From the NCBI GenBank assembly GCA_964344035.1, contig CAYFLK010000012.1:1-64000 (forward strand): 64,000 nucleotides of DNA, read 5' to 3'. The DNA comes from UBA1014 sp964344035. Its GTDB lineage: Bacteria > SAR324 > NAC60-12. Numbering within the stretch: the stretch's first letter is position 1; each line of letters opens with the position of its first letter. A program made the position numbers and the translations under genes. Below are positions 41,972 through 52,472 of the stretch, piece by piece. The notes beneath the pieces were generated by a model. It was given only the letters and a program-made list of their open reading frames with translations, was not told the DNA's origin and did not search any database.

Positions 41972-43097
41972 TTCGAGCTACCATCGTTTGTTGCTGACGC
42001 AGCTTGTTTCCAAGGATTTCCTCCAGTTCCACCGTGTTTTGCGGCAAAACCGGCATGGTTCCTTTCCAGAGCTGTGCTTTTTCCATGCACAGATAAGTGG
42101 AAACTTCGGGAGCAAGGTGTTGTATATGTTGCTGCACGACACCCAGCATTCTTTTCCGTATCTTCTTCAGGTATCGCATTTTCCCATCCTCTCCGGGAAT
42201 GAATTCCCCCAGAAAAACACGGCTTGCGGGGAAACGCTCCTCGACAATTGTTTTCAGCCTGGGCAGGTATCGCAACGCTCCCAGGCTTATCCATGCAATG
42301 CGTTTTGGCGGGATTGTGTCCAGCAGTTGTTCGATCAGCTCCTGATAGCCTTTTTCCCACCCGGGGTGGTTAATCAACGGGTCGAAATGGAATCCGAGCT
42401 TGTAGCCCGCGTCAGATGCTTTCCGCGCGGCGTTCAGTCTTTCATCAAGACGCGCCGTTTTGTGTTCCTCCTGCAGGATAATGGTTTCAGGGTTAAGGGA
42501 CCAGGAAATGATGGTCCGTCCTCCGTGAGGCAGGTCCAGGAGATGATCGACATGATCGGATTTGGTCTTCAGTTCCAGTACTGCATTCGGGAGTTTTGCA
42601 AAAAAGCGGACCAGGTGTGGGTTGATCTGCAGCACCGGGTCGAGGGCCAGGCTGTCTGAATGTTCTCCGGTGCCGATGCGAAACAGGTTCAAAGGATGTG
42701 CGGTAACCTTTTGACGTACTTCCTCCAGGATTTCTTCCAGGTTTGCATGAACCGTGATCACTGGTTTATTCAGGAATGCCTGAAGAATGCAGTAGGTGCA
42801 TTCAAAGGGGCAGTTTTCAAGCAGATCCAGTGTGTAGTACCCGCAGCAGACTACTTCCTTAGACCAACCCGGACAGCTTTTCAATGCCGCCCCCTGAAAC
42901 TGCTTCAGATGAAGTGTTCTTTTTCCCTGTGTGAGTGGATGTCTGCCCGGGTCCTTGAGCCGTTCGTCATCACGCCAACTGAAACCTTCCACGATCCGGC
43001 GGGGAACATCGGGAAACCGGAGGCAGATTTCCTCCGCCAACACTGTTTCTGCAACCCCGGAATCGATAACGATGCTTTCAGGAACGTAGTTCAGCAT
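41961..43097 (-). CDS. Spore photoproduct lyase-like radical SAM protein
   Basis: A 378-aa radical SAM protein. The cluster motif is CPFECTYC (C-x3-C-x2-C, near residue 117), in the SPL-type context CCGYYTLDLLENCPFECTYC. The following RIGTGEHSDSLALD lacks the Cys that acts as hydrogen-atom donor in true spore photoproduct lyase; Glu is at that place. It therefore belongs to the SPL-like group found in non-sporeformers, whose substrate is not known. Repair of a DNA photoproduct is one possibility. It starts 7 bases before the ribF stop region on the same strand. Confidence 0.85.
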   Translation of the reverse strand: MLNYVPESIVIDSGVAETVLAEEICLRFPDVPRRIVEGFSWRDDERLKDPGRHPLTQGKRTLHLKQFQGAALKSCPGWSKEVVCCGYYTLDLLENCPFECTYCILQAFLNKPVITVHANLEEILEEVRQKVTAHPLNLFRIGTGEHSDSLALDPVLQINPHLVRFFAKLPNAVLELKTKSDHVDHLLDLPHGGRTIISWSLNPETIILQEEHKTARLDERLNAARKASDAGYKLGFHFDPLINHPGWEKGYQELIEQLLDTIPPKRIAWISLGALRYLPRLKTIVEERFPASRVFLGEFIPGEDGKMRYLKKIRKRMLGVVQQHIQHLAPEVSTYLCMEKAQLWKGTMPVLPQNTVELEEILGNKLRQQQTMVARNAA

Positions 43098-44047
43098 GGG
43101 TTGCCGGCAGTTTCGGGGAAGTGCCCGTTTTCAATTAAATATGTTCTTGCCAGCTCCGTGTCAACGGCAATCTGCGCTTTTAATTCCTGCATCCCGGAAA
43201 ACTCCATTTCAGCACGCAGAAGCTGAAGCGGCCATATTTCTATCTGTTCTCCGTAAAGGTCCCGGTCCATATTGAAAATCCAAGTTTCTACACGGATTTC
43301 GTTTTCACCAAATGTTGGTCTTTTCCCGATGTTGGTCACCCCGTAACAGGTTTGACTTCCGATTCCTATCTTGGTTATGTACACCCCGTTTGAAAGAGGC
43401 AGCGAGTTTTCCGGGATCAGATTTGCTGTCGGGTATCCCAGCAGCCGTCCCCGTTGTTCGCCCTTTTCCACCCTCCCCAAAAGGCTGTAGGGTCTACCGA
43501 GAAAATAAGGCACTTCTGAAAATTGATGCGCCTGTATCATTTGCCTGATGAGGGTGCTGCTGACGATTCTTTCCATTTTACGCACAGGAGCAATCTCATC
43601 CAGTGCAAATCCATGCTCCCGTCCAAGTGATTCGAGCAGGATGAAATCTCCCTTGCGGTGTTTGCCGAAACGAAAATCGTAGCCGATAATCAGTTTTTCC
43701 AGGATAAAACGCCGGATCAGAAAACGCAGGGCAAATGCTTCCGGTTCAAGCTCGGAAAGTTCAGGAGTAAAAGGAATGACATGCAGCTCATCCAATCCGG
43801 ATTCCCGCAGCAGACGCAGTTGCAGGTCCGGGGTGCAGATGCGTGGAACAGGTCTGCGCGGGTGGATCACTTCCTGTGGATGGGGATTGAAAGTGACCAG
43901 CGCCGATGTGCAGCCGCGTCTGTTTGCTTCCCCGACCACCTCACGTATAAAGGCCTGGTGCCCCAAATGGATGCCATCAAAATTGCCGATTGTGACAACC
44001 GTGGGTTGTGCCTTGGGGGTTTTCTCCCGGAAGTTGAATACCTGCAT
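43091..44047 (-). CDS. ribF: Bifunctional riboflavin kinase/FAD synthetase
   Basis: RibF makes FMN and then FAD. The 318-aa protein has the adenylyltransferase half with VVTIGNFDGIHLGHQAF and a second motif VNTSLIRQMI-like (IVSSTLIRQMI). The riboflavin kinase half has GYPTANLIPENSLPL (about 205-220) and ITKIGIG strands. The length is usual. It overlaps the SPL-like gene by 7 bases and is downstream of a 127-base gap. Confidence 0.95.
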   Translation of the reverse strand: MQVFNFREKTPKAQPTVVTIGNFDGIHLGHQAFIREVVGEANRRGCTSALVTFNPHPQEVIHPRRPVPRICTPDLQLRLLRESGLDELHVIPFTPELSELEPEAFALRFLIRRFILEKLIIGYDFRFGKHRKGDFILLESLGREHGFALDEIAPVRKMERIVSSTLIRQMIQAHQFSEVPYFLGRPYSLLGRVEKGEQRGRLLGYPTANLIPENSLPLSNGVYITKIGIGSQTCYGVTNIGKRPTFGENEIRVETWIFNMDRDLYGEQIEIWPLQLLRAEMEFSGMQELKAQIAVDTELARTYLIENGHFPETAGNPC

Positions 44048-44174
44048 CTGTGTTCTCGTACCCGGACTTCCGGACTGGTTTCCTGCGGAATGTATGGTGT
44101 CGGGGGAACCTCTCAGGTGGAACAGAAAAATTTATAAAAGCTAACTCATTGGTGGGGAATGTACAAGTTGCAAC

Positions 44175-45350
44175 TCAAGGCCGGCATGCATAAATCAGTG
44201 TTTGCGCGGTCACGAATTTTACATGGGGGACCAGCACGATTTGATCCGGCAACGCCTCATTCAAAGGCTGTTGCTCAAGGTTAGCCAGAGAGTGTATTGG
44301 GATCTCGCAGTTACGTCCTTCCGGAGTGACCCCCCACAGGTTGGTTCCCACGGAGAAGGGCTGACGTACCATCAGCGCGAGATAACTGCTTTTTGCGGAT
44401 TCCAGTACAAAGGCAACCGGGGGTTCATTTTTCAGTGCACGATGGGGGTTCTTCATTCTCTTGATTGCCCGCTCGGTCCGGTTGGCGCGGAAAAACCCGT
44501 GGAAGGTTTTTGCGGGCCACCTGTTTTTTAATTCCTTCATGCTGATTGTGCGGTTTACCACTGCCGAATTGATTTGGCGCAGCATCTCAAAGGGAATTCC
44601 ACGCAGGTCAATCCGCATCACCTCCAACCCCCAACTCCGAAGTTCCTCGAGGTGGTCAAGCAAGAACAAATCCCGGTCATAAAACAAAAAGGTGCCGTGC
44701 ACGTTTTCCAGGGTCCTGAATTTACGCTGAGGGGTATCTTCAACCGCGACACGAGCAGTCATGGCAGTTGTTTCTGAATTTTCCTGACCGGTCAGAGGAC
44801 TGATGAGCATGCGTGGAGTGTAAAATAAGGGGAGTCTGCCCAATCCCAGTATTTCACATCCCACCGGAAGAGTGCTGAAACACTTTTTCAGCATCCTCCC
44901 AGGCAATTCGGAGGAAAGCACAAGTCTCTGCAATTGCTGCCCGAAATGATTGGTCCAACGAAGTAAACCCTCAAGATTGTGGCTGCTTCCTTCAACAATC
45001 CAGTGGAAAGGAAGGCGTGGATGGTCTCGGCGGATCCATTCCGCGGCCCCTAGGTCTTGAACGCGGATTGCCTGAAATCGCTCCAGCGGAAGTTCTTGAA
45101 GGATTTGGATTGATTGCCTGAAATGCGTTTCCGTCTGCAGCAAGTCCCATTGCAGACTGGCAGTCAATCCTGCACCAACAAACTTGTCCAGCAGCTTGAG
45201 GAGTGAAACGGTGTCCAAACCGCCCATGCGGCTCAAGCCCTGATGTTCAAGAATGACTTCGTTGATACCCGTATTTTGACAATGAGCGAGGTGTGAGCTG
45301 TGGCTCACATAGGTGCAGAATTGAGTCACTCCTCTAACCACGCGGAGCAA
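44175..45350 (-). CDS. Divergent peptidase U32-family-like protein
   Basis: A 391-aa soluble protein. The pattern VQDLGAAEWIRRDHPRLPFHW and later NLEGLLRWTNHFGQQLQRLV resembles the TIM-barrel of U32 proteins (YhbU/V, UbiU/V, RlhA). The usual HGALCVSYSGRC segment is replaced by LGLGRLPLFYTPRML, and few cysteines remain, so an iron-sulfur site is unlikely. Function is unknown; RNA or quinone hydroxylation are the known jobs of relatives. It overlaps the following ABC ATPase start by about 25 bases. Confidence 0.65.
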   Translation of the reverse strand: MLRVVRGVTQFCTYVSHSSHLAHCQNTGINEVILEHQGLSRMGGLDTVSLLKLLDKFVGAGLTASLQWDLLQTETHFRQSIQILQELPLERFQAIRVQDLGAAEWIRRDHPRLPFHWIVEGSSHNLEGLLRWTNHFGQQLQRLVLSSELPGRMLKKCFSTLPVGCEILGLGRLPLFYTPRMLISPLTGQENSETTAMTARVAVEDTPQRKFRTLENVHGTFLFYDRDLFLLDHLEELRSWGLEVMRIDLRGIPFEMLRQINSAVVNRTISMKELKNRWPAKTFHGFFRANRTERAIKRMKNPHRALKNEPPVAFVLESAKSSYLALMVRQPFSVGTNLWGVTPEGRNCEIPIHSLANLEQQPLNEALPDQIVLVPHVKFVTAQTLIYACRP

Positions 45351-46024
45351 AGGGAGTGATTCAGGCCATCCGCCGGAAGGTCCTTGTGAATTGTGTGCTG
45401 CCTGAGCATCAGCACCCTGGATGCCAATTCCAGCCCCAGTTCCAATTGGTGAGTTACCATCAACACTGTTCCGCCTTTTTCATGGAACTCGCGCAAATGG
45501 GCAAGGAACCAGTGCACCGAATTCTGGTCCAGCCCGGCAAACGGTTCATCCAGGATCAGGAATTCCGGGCGGCACAGCAGCAGCCGGGCGATCATTAGCC
45601 TCTTGGTCATCCCGCTGCTGAAAGTTCTCACTGGAAGGGTTGAAGCATGGATCAGGTCGGTTTGCGTGAGAACCTCCTCAATCCGATGACTCATGTTCTC
45701 AAAACCGTGAAGAGTACCATAAAGCCTGAGATTTTCACGGGCATTAAGGTCGCCGTAAAAACGGGATTCGTGAGTTAGACTGCCCATTACTCCATGCCAC
45801 TGCGGAAGATGCTGCCGATAGTTGCGGCCTTGATACATGACCCTTCCCTGGGTCGGTTTCATCAGCGCGCAGATGATGCGGACCAGGGTTGACTTACCGG
45901 CACCGTTGTTTCCGATCAAAAGGGCGAACTCACCCTCTTGCAGCTGAAAACATATGTTTTGGAGGACTCGATGGTAGCCGAAACGCTTCTCCACCCCTTC
46001 AAGGGTCAGCAAGGGTGATGGCAT
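45326..46024 (-). CDS. CcmA-like ABC transporter ATPase
   Basis: A 232-aa ABC ATPase with Walker A IGNNGAGKSTLVRII, signature FSSGMTKRL in place of LSGGQ and Walker B FLILDEPFAGLD, closing with THQLELGLELA. The SSGM form and short length resemble CcmA, the ATPase that acts with CcmB in cytochrome c maturation, but no ccmB or ccmC gene is present. The partner permease is unknown. It lies between the coiled-coil membrane gene and the U32-like gene on the same strand. Confidence 0.85.
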   Translation of the reverse strand: MPSPLLTLEGVEKRFGYHRVLQNICFQLQEGEFALLIGNNGAGKSTLVRIICALMKPTQGRVMYQGRNYRQHLPQWHGVMGSLTHESRFYGDLNARENLRLYGTLHGFENMSHRIEEVLTQTDLIHASTLPVRTFSSGMTKRLMIARLLLCRPEFLILDEPFAGLDQNSVHWFLAHLREFHEKGGTVLMVTHQLELGLELASRVLMLRQHTIHKDLPADGLNHSLCSAWLEE

Positions 46025-46063
46025 CTGGCGGATGAGAAGTGGATGGACTGCAACAGCGGCAGA

Positions 46064-47011
46064 TTAACTTGATAAGGAATAAACTTTATCGAGTATGATG
46101 CGTTTGTTCTGGTTCCACACGATGATCCGGAACTGCCGCCCAGAAGAAATGCCGGTAAAATTGCGTTTGATGACCTTGTAACGGCGGATTTGGTAGGATT
46201 GAGTTTTTCCTGATCCATATGCAATGCGGTCTTTACTCTCTTGCGGGCTGATCAGATACATCCCGACTCTTCCCCGCTGTACCTTGGCGGTGAGGTTGGT
46301 TAACCGGAACTCTGCTGTCAGTGTATCTGCTTGTTTGCCGAATTTCAAATTTTGCACCCCGACAACCCCTTTATCAAAATTAACTGATCCACCGGCTTTC
46401 TGCGTGCGGTTCTTTGTTTTAGCTGCTTTCGCCGTTGCTTTCTTCTTCTGCTCCAGCAATTTTTTCAAGGAATCAATTTCCTCACGGCTTGTGGTCAACT
46501 GTTGCTCGAACCTGTCTTTTTCATTCCCGGTCTGCTTCAGTGCATCCTTGCTTTCGGTCAGTTGGTTTTGCAGACTGATGATCTGTTCCTGGGTTGATTG
46601 TTTTTCCAGCTGAAACTGCTGCACGACCCTCTCTCGCTGTCGCAGCACGCCCTTCAATTCATCGATCTGCTTGAGTTGCTGTTCAATTAGGATGGATTGC
46701 TGTTCATTCAGTTTCTGCTGCTTGTTCAAATCAAATGCGGATTTTTCTTCACCCTGTGTTTTACTGCTGCCTGCTTGTTTGATTTTGTTCAGCAGCGCCA
46801 GTAGTTTTGCGTTTTTTAATGTTTCCTGGTGTAGTTTCTCCTGCGCATTTTCCATTTCCTCCAAGTGTATATACTGCTGATAGAGGATGGTTCCACCAAG
46901 TCCCAGAAATATCAGCAGCACCAGCACAACGATGCGTTTGAAATTCTTGGCCTGGAATTCCCAACTGCGCTTGGGTCCGACTATGTAGATGATCGTTTCC
47001 AGTTTGTTCAT
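46064..47011 (-). CDS. Coiled-coil single-span membrane protein
   Basis: A 315-aa protein of unknown function. A membrane span lies at about 26-46 (IVVLVLLIFLGLGGTILY), followed by a long Gln/Glu/Lys-rich coiled coil from about 50 to 200. A C-terminal domain starts near residue 225 (LKFGKQADTLTAEFRLTN) and looks like a beta-sandwich. The C-terminal half is probably periplasmic. It could link an envelope complex; no family was recognised. It is 42 bases after dprA and before a CcmA-like ATPase. Confidence 0.75.
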   Translation of the reverse strand: MNKLETIIYIVGPKRSWEFQAKNFKRIVVLVLLIFLGLGGTILYQQYIHLEEMENAQEKLHQETLKNAKLLALLNKIKQAGSSKTQGEEKSAFDLNKQQKLNEQQSILIEQQLKQIDELKGVLRQRERVVQQFQLEKQSTQEQIISLQNQLTESKDALKQTGNEKDRFEQQLTTSREEIDSLKKLLEQKKKATAKAAKTKNRTQKAGGSVNFDKGVVGVQNLKFGKQADTLTAEFRLTNLTAKVQRGRVGMYLISPQESKDRIAYGSGKTQSYQIRRYKVIKRNFTGISSGRQFRIIVWNQNKRIILDKVYSLSS

Positions 47012-47053
47012 CGTGAGTGCGATGCTTCAGTGAAATGCAGCGGTACGGGTTGC

Positions 47054-48223
47054 TTACTTGAGGATCAGGCCGTCCTGAATCCGGTAGCTTTGCGCAGCGG
47101 TTTGCAGCAAGATTCCCGTCAGTTCAAGTTCCAGCAAGGCTGCAAGCAGGATGCTGATTTCGATGCCTGTTTCGATGTGCAGGGAGTCGACATCTTCGAT
47201 ACCCCTGGAAATCTGTCGCAAAATGGTTTGTTGATTTTCCGGAAGACTTGCAAGTTCTACCTCGCGTGAATTTGTAATCGGCAGCGTCAACTGGCTGAAT
47301 CCCTTTGTCCCCAGTGGCAGTTCTTCAAGAATGTCATTGGCGTTCATGATCAGCTTGGCGCGTTGACGTGAAATCAGTCGGTTGCTCCCCGCACTTGCTG
47401 CAGAATCAACACGTCCAGGCAGCGCAAAGACTTCACGGTTTTGCTGCATGGCAAAGGCGGCGGAAATGTTTGCGCCGCTTTTCAACCTTGCTTCCGTCAC
47501 CACCACTCCCATCGACAATCCGCTGATGATCCTGTTTCTGATCGGGAAATTCCGTGCCATTGGCTTGACGGCCAGTGGAAATTCAGAAATTAGGACACCG
47601 TTTTTTGCAATTTTGTTTGCCAGTTCTTTGTTTTCAGGAGGATATATATGTTTCAGCCCTCCTGCAAGCGCGGCAATGGTTTTCAATCCTGCCTCCAGAG
47701 AGGCTTCATGTGCGACGGTGTCTATTCCACGCGCTAAACCGCTGATAATCACCAGTTCCGGACAGCAATCAGCGAGTTCCCGGATCAACCTACGTGTTTG
47801 ATTCCTGCCGTAAGAGGTGCATGTCCTGGATCCGACAAATGCCAGGCCGGGCTGCTTCAAACATCCGCTGTCACCCAAGCAATATATGATGCTGGGCGGA
47901 CTGTTAATTTCTTTCAACTGCAAAGGGTATGCCTTTGATTCCGGGCAAAGCAGCTGTATCTCTGGGGATTCCTGGAGCAACCGTCTTTCGATTTGGAAAC
48001 TGTGGGATTTTTCAGCTTTAGCAATGCGTCCGGCAAGTTTGGACGACAACCCAAAATCGCGGACCATTTCTCCCGGGTTGCTTTTTAGCAGCCTATCGAT
48101 TCCACCGGAGACGTTCAGCAACTCACTTATGATTTTATATCCCAGTCCGGAAACAAGGCTCAATGCCAGCCATTGCATTTCCGGTGTTTTCTCTCCCGCT
48201 GCTGAGGAAGGGTCTGTCCGCAT
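47054..48223 (-). CDS. dprA: DNA processing protein DprA (Smf)
   Basis: DprA loads RecA on incoming single-stranded DNA in transformation. From ATG 48223 the product is 389 aa; an earlier start at 48271 would overlap smpB by 44 bases. An N-terminal HhH/SAM-like part precedes the Rossmann fold with AFVGSRTCTSYGRN, IISGLARGIDTVAHEASL and LAGGLKHIYPPENKEL. SEFPLAVKPMARNFPIRNRI is the usual conserved element. A C-terminal winged-helix part ends it. Other competence genes are not in the window. Confidence 0.93.
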   Translation of the reverse strand: MRTDPSSAAGEKTPEMQWLALSLVSGLGYKIISELLNVSGGIDRLLKSNPGEMVRDFGLSSKLAGRIAKAEKSHSFQIERRLLQESPEIQLLCPESKAYPLQLKEINSPPSIIYCLGDSGCLKQPGLAFVGSRTCTSYGRNQTRRLIRELADCCPELVIISGLARGIDTVAHEASLEAGLKTIAALAGGLKHIYPPENKELANKIAKNGVLISEFPLAVKPMARNFPIRNRIISGLSMGVVVTEARLKSGANISAAFAMQQNREVFALPGRVDSAASAGSNRLISRQRAKLIMNANDILEELPLGTKGFSQLTLPITNSREVELASLPENQQTILRQISRGIEDVDSLHIETGIEISILLAALLELELTGILLQTAAQSYRIQDGLILK

Positions 48224-48227
48224 GGGT

Positions 48228-48683
48228 TCAGTCTGTTCTTCGCATGACCCGTTCGACTTCACGTTGAGCATCCCTGCGTTTCATTGTTTCCCTTTTGTCA
48301 TGCAGTTTTTTCCCGCGGCCCAGTCCCAGCTCAATTTTTACCAGCCCTTTCTTCAGGTACACTTGCAAAGGGATCAGGGTCAGTCCCTGCTGCCGTACTT
48401 GACCATACAATCTGCGGATTTCATGGCGATGAAGCAGGAGTCTCCGTTTTCGCAATGGGTCGTGATTATGACGGTTTCCGAAATCATAGTGAGAGATGTG
48501 CGCATTGAGCAGATAAAGCTGTAAGCCGTCTTCAATCCTGCAATAACTTTCGGCTAGATTGATCCTTCCCTGGCGTATGCTTTTGACTTCTGTTCCGCGC
48601 AGCTCGATACCCGCCTCATAGGTTTTGAGGAAAAAATATTCGTGTCTTGCGCGGCGGTTGGAGGCCAGCGTTTTAATAGCCAT
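48228..48683 (-). CDS. smpB: SsrA-binding protein SmpB
   Basis: SmpB carries tmRNA to stalled ribosomes. The 151-aa protein has NRRARHEYFFLKTYEAGIEL, GTEVKSIRQGRINLAESY and the terminal KLHDKRETMKRRDAQREVER tail that enters the mRNA channel. Length is normal. No ssrA (tmRNA) gene was found in the window. It is 21 bases from cca and overlaps the longest dprA reading. Confidence 0.96.
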   Translation of the reverse strand: MAIKTLASNRRARHEYFFLKTYEAGIELRGTEVKSIRQGRINLAESYCRIEDGLQLYLLNAHISHYDFGNRHNHDPLRKRRLLLHRHEIRRLYGQVRQQGLTLIPLQVYLKKGLVKIELGLGRGKKLHDKRETMKRRDAQREVERVMRRTD

Positions 48684-48704
48684 GCAGAGTATTCCTTCAA
48701 ATGG

Positions 48705-50108
<1,404 letters not shown>

Positions 50109-50144
50109 GACAAGCCGGCGTTTTATAAAATTATATATAATTTA

Positions 50145-52466
50145 TCATGATGAATGTTTGCGTCCCAGTGACTCATCATAACGTTTACGGGCACTCTCAT
50201 CGACAAGTGTTTCATAAGCTACCCGGAGATTGCGGCTCATTTCTGCTGCCTGTTCCCGGATCCATTCGAATTCAGTGTTTTGATGCCGGTCAGGATGGTA
50301 TTCCTTGATTTTCCTGTGATACGCTTTACGGATTTCTTCCGCGGAAGCAGCCGTCGGCACTTCCAGCAAATCGTAGAAGGTTTTGGAGTCTGAGGTATCT
50401 TTTCCTGTGGAATCTTTCTGTTTATTCGCACGGCCTGTTCCCCTCCGCTTATGAAATTTCAAACCCCTCAGGGTTTGCATCAACACCAGCAACTGGGAGG
50501 TGAGGTGTTTGAAATCTGCATCTCCATGATTACCTTTGCTGGAAATCACTTTCATCTCCGCTTCAAAATCCAGCAGCCATGCGGTGTATTCTCCGCTTTC
50601 GTCGCGTTGCTTGGCAAGGGCCAGGAACTCCCCGGTTTTCTGCAGGGTTTCCCGGAATCGCTGTTCATCAGGGCCGGGTTTTGGGGGATGTTTTTTTCTC
50701 AGATTGATATTGGGAAACGTTTTCAAAGTGACCGGCTCCTCTTTTTCATCGGTAATCCAGCTGCCAATGCGGATGCGTTTTGCATAAAGCATCCACAACA
50801 CACCGGACCCCCCAACCACCACCAGCAGGACTAATGCTGCCTTTCCAGCATTGTTCCAGAATCCGCCCCACTCTGCTTCTTCCAAGAGGTTTTTCGCCTC
50901 TTGGTTTTGAGGTTCGTACTCGAGTATTTGTTTGAGCAGAATTTCGGCCCCTTCCCAGTTGTCCAAGCGCATCTGTTGTTTTGCATTTTTCAGGGTGAGG
51001 TTGGTCTGGGCCATCTGGTCGGCCTGTTTGATCATCAGCCGTGCATCGGGATAATATCTGCTGGAGGAGACGATTTGTTTTAGCAAGTTGACAGCTTCGG
51101 CAGGATCCCTGGCTTCCAGGTATAGCATACTCTTTTCCAGCAATGCCTTGTCTTTGCGTTCATTCAGCCTTTTTCTTGATGCAATAGCGTGTACGTTATC
51201 AGGTTCAAGCAGAAGAATTTCATTTACCAGTCTCTCTGTCTCCAGCAATTGTTCTGTTTCTTCCGCAACGAAAAGGCTGTCCTCGAGTATTTTCAAAGGG
51301 GGGCGTGAAGCTGCTTGGTTCCGGCTGCCGGGCAAGGGTATGGGTTGTGCCAAATGATTCCTGTACCTTCTTGCTGTTTCCTGCGCGCCGGCAGTCCGCA
51401 ATTTACGCATATACTCCTGGGGTGACTGATGCCTGACGGTCTGAAAAATATGTACTTTGTTTTGAGGATCAGCAGAAATGACATATCTCCCTGAGGCGCT
51501 TACTGCAGCCGAATCGGCCACCGCCAGCGGAAGGGATTGATATATTTTCCCTGTTTGATCGACCACCCGTGCTCTTGCGGGTTGATCAGCAGTAATGAGC
51601 ATAATCTGGTTCCGGTAAACGGGATGCAGCCTCCGGGCATCACTGGCTGGGGTCCCTGCAGCCTGAGGCTGGAAAGCTGTTTTGATGCGTGTTTCAATGT
51701 CTCCCAGCGACAATGCTCCTTCACGATCGAGGGAAAGCAGCTTCGAAGAAGAGTAAAAGAAAAGGTCTCTCACCGGAAACAGATGATAATCAAGACTGGG
51801 TAAAACGGTTTTTTGCCAGGGCTGCACCAACCTGATTTGCCCTGTCCCTTTTTCCGCCAGAGCCAGCACTTTTTCATCAGGATCAAAACTGAAACTGAGC
51901 AGCTGCGGTGATTCCCCTTCACCTGTCCATATTGTGTTTTCAATAAAGGGAGGTTGGAGGGGGATTTCCTTCAACTGTTGATTGTCAATCCAGCGCAGTT
52001 TTGCGGCCTTCCTGCTGAAACGCATCACCGCCGGTCCGCGGGTCTGAATGAACCAGATGCGCTGATTGTCTGATATCATGGCCCCCATGGCGCTGTCCAG
52101 ATTCTCAAGATCCCAGAGTTCCAGCCGGGTACTCCCTGATAAAGCAAGCATTCTTTTGTGGTAGTGGAATTCCATGCTGCTAACAGGGTTTTTTCTGGAA
52201 ACCAGTTTTGTCAGAATTTGAGTACTTTGCCGTTCCCTGATTTCTACCCATGCATCCTGCTCCTGTTCGGTCCCCACGGCAACCAGCGCCTCGTCGGCAC
52301 TGATGCTCAGACTGGTGACCGGCGAGGAGACGGAAAATGAAGAAACGGGAGTGAGGAATTCAGGGGACGCGGGGTTAATTGCTGCAGGCTGGTACAAAAA
52401 TATTATCCAGACCAGCATCCAGACAGGGGGGCTTTTGCAGGCCCCAAAATTTCCTGCTTGAAACAT
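50145..52466 (-). CDS. Membrane protein with beta-propeller, TPR and C-terminal DnaJ domain
   Basis: A 773-aa multidomain protein. An N-terminal hydrophobic segment (VWMLVWIIFLYQPAA) may be a signal or anchor. Residues about 45-350 have repeated strand patterns with WD-like ends (LDIEL-type and DREGALSLGDIETR), consistent with a propeller. TPR-like helices follow near 390-540 (LLLEPDNVHAIASRKRLNE). A clear transmembrane helix (AALVLLVVVGGSGVLWMLY) is at about 555. The C-terminus is a J domain (TFYDLLEVPTAASAEEIRKA, YHPDRHQN). The J domain would be cytoplasmic and recruit DnaK, while the propeller/TPR part faces the other side. Confidence 0.75.
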   Translation of the reverse strand: MFQAGNFGACKSPPVWMLVWIIFLYQPAAINPASPEFLTPVSSFSVSSPVTSLSISADEALVAVGTEQEQDAWVEIRERQSTQILTKLVSRKNPVSSMEFHYHKRMLALSGSTRLELWDLENLDSAMGAMISDNQRIWFIQTRGPAVMRFSRKAAKLRWIDNQQLKEIPLQPPFIENTIWTGEGESPQLLSFSFDPDEKVLALAEKGTGQIRLVQPWQKTVLPSLDYHLFPVRDLFFYSSSKLLSLDREGALSLGDIETRIKTAFQPQAAGTPASDARRLHPVYRNQIMLITADQPARARVVDQTGKIYQSLPLAVADSAAVSASGRYVISADPQNKVHIFQTVRHQSPQEYMRKLRTAGAQETARRYRNHLAQPIPLPGSRNQAASRPPLKILEDSLFVAEETEQLLETERLVNEILLLEPDNVHAIASRKRLNERKDKALLEKSMLYLEARDPAEAVNLLKQIVSSSRYYPDARLMIKQADQMAQTNLTLKNAKQQMRLDNWEGAEILLKQILEYEPQNQEAKNLLEEAEWGGFWNNAGKAALVLLVVVGGSGVLWMLYAKRIRIGSWITDEKEEPVTLKTFPNINLRKKHPPKPGPDEQRFRETLQKTGEFLALAKQRDESGEYTAWLLDFEAEMKVISSKGNHGDADFKHLTSQLLVLMQTLRGLKFHKRRGTGRANKQKDSTGKDTSDSKTFYDLLEVPTAASAEEIRKAYHRKIKEYHPDRHQNTEFEWIREQAAEMSRNLRVAYETLVDESARKRYDESLGRKHSS

Positions 52467-52472
52467 AGGGTT

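Noticed and set aside
48684..48704. ssrA (tmRNA) gene near smpB
   Set aside because: The gaps around smpB are at most 21 bases and no tRNA-Ala-like ends were found in the area.
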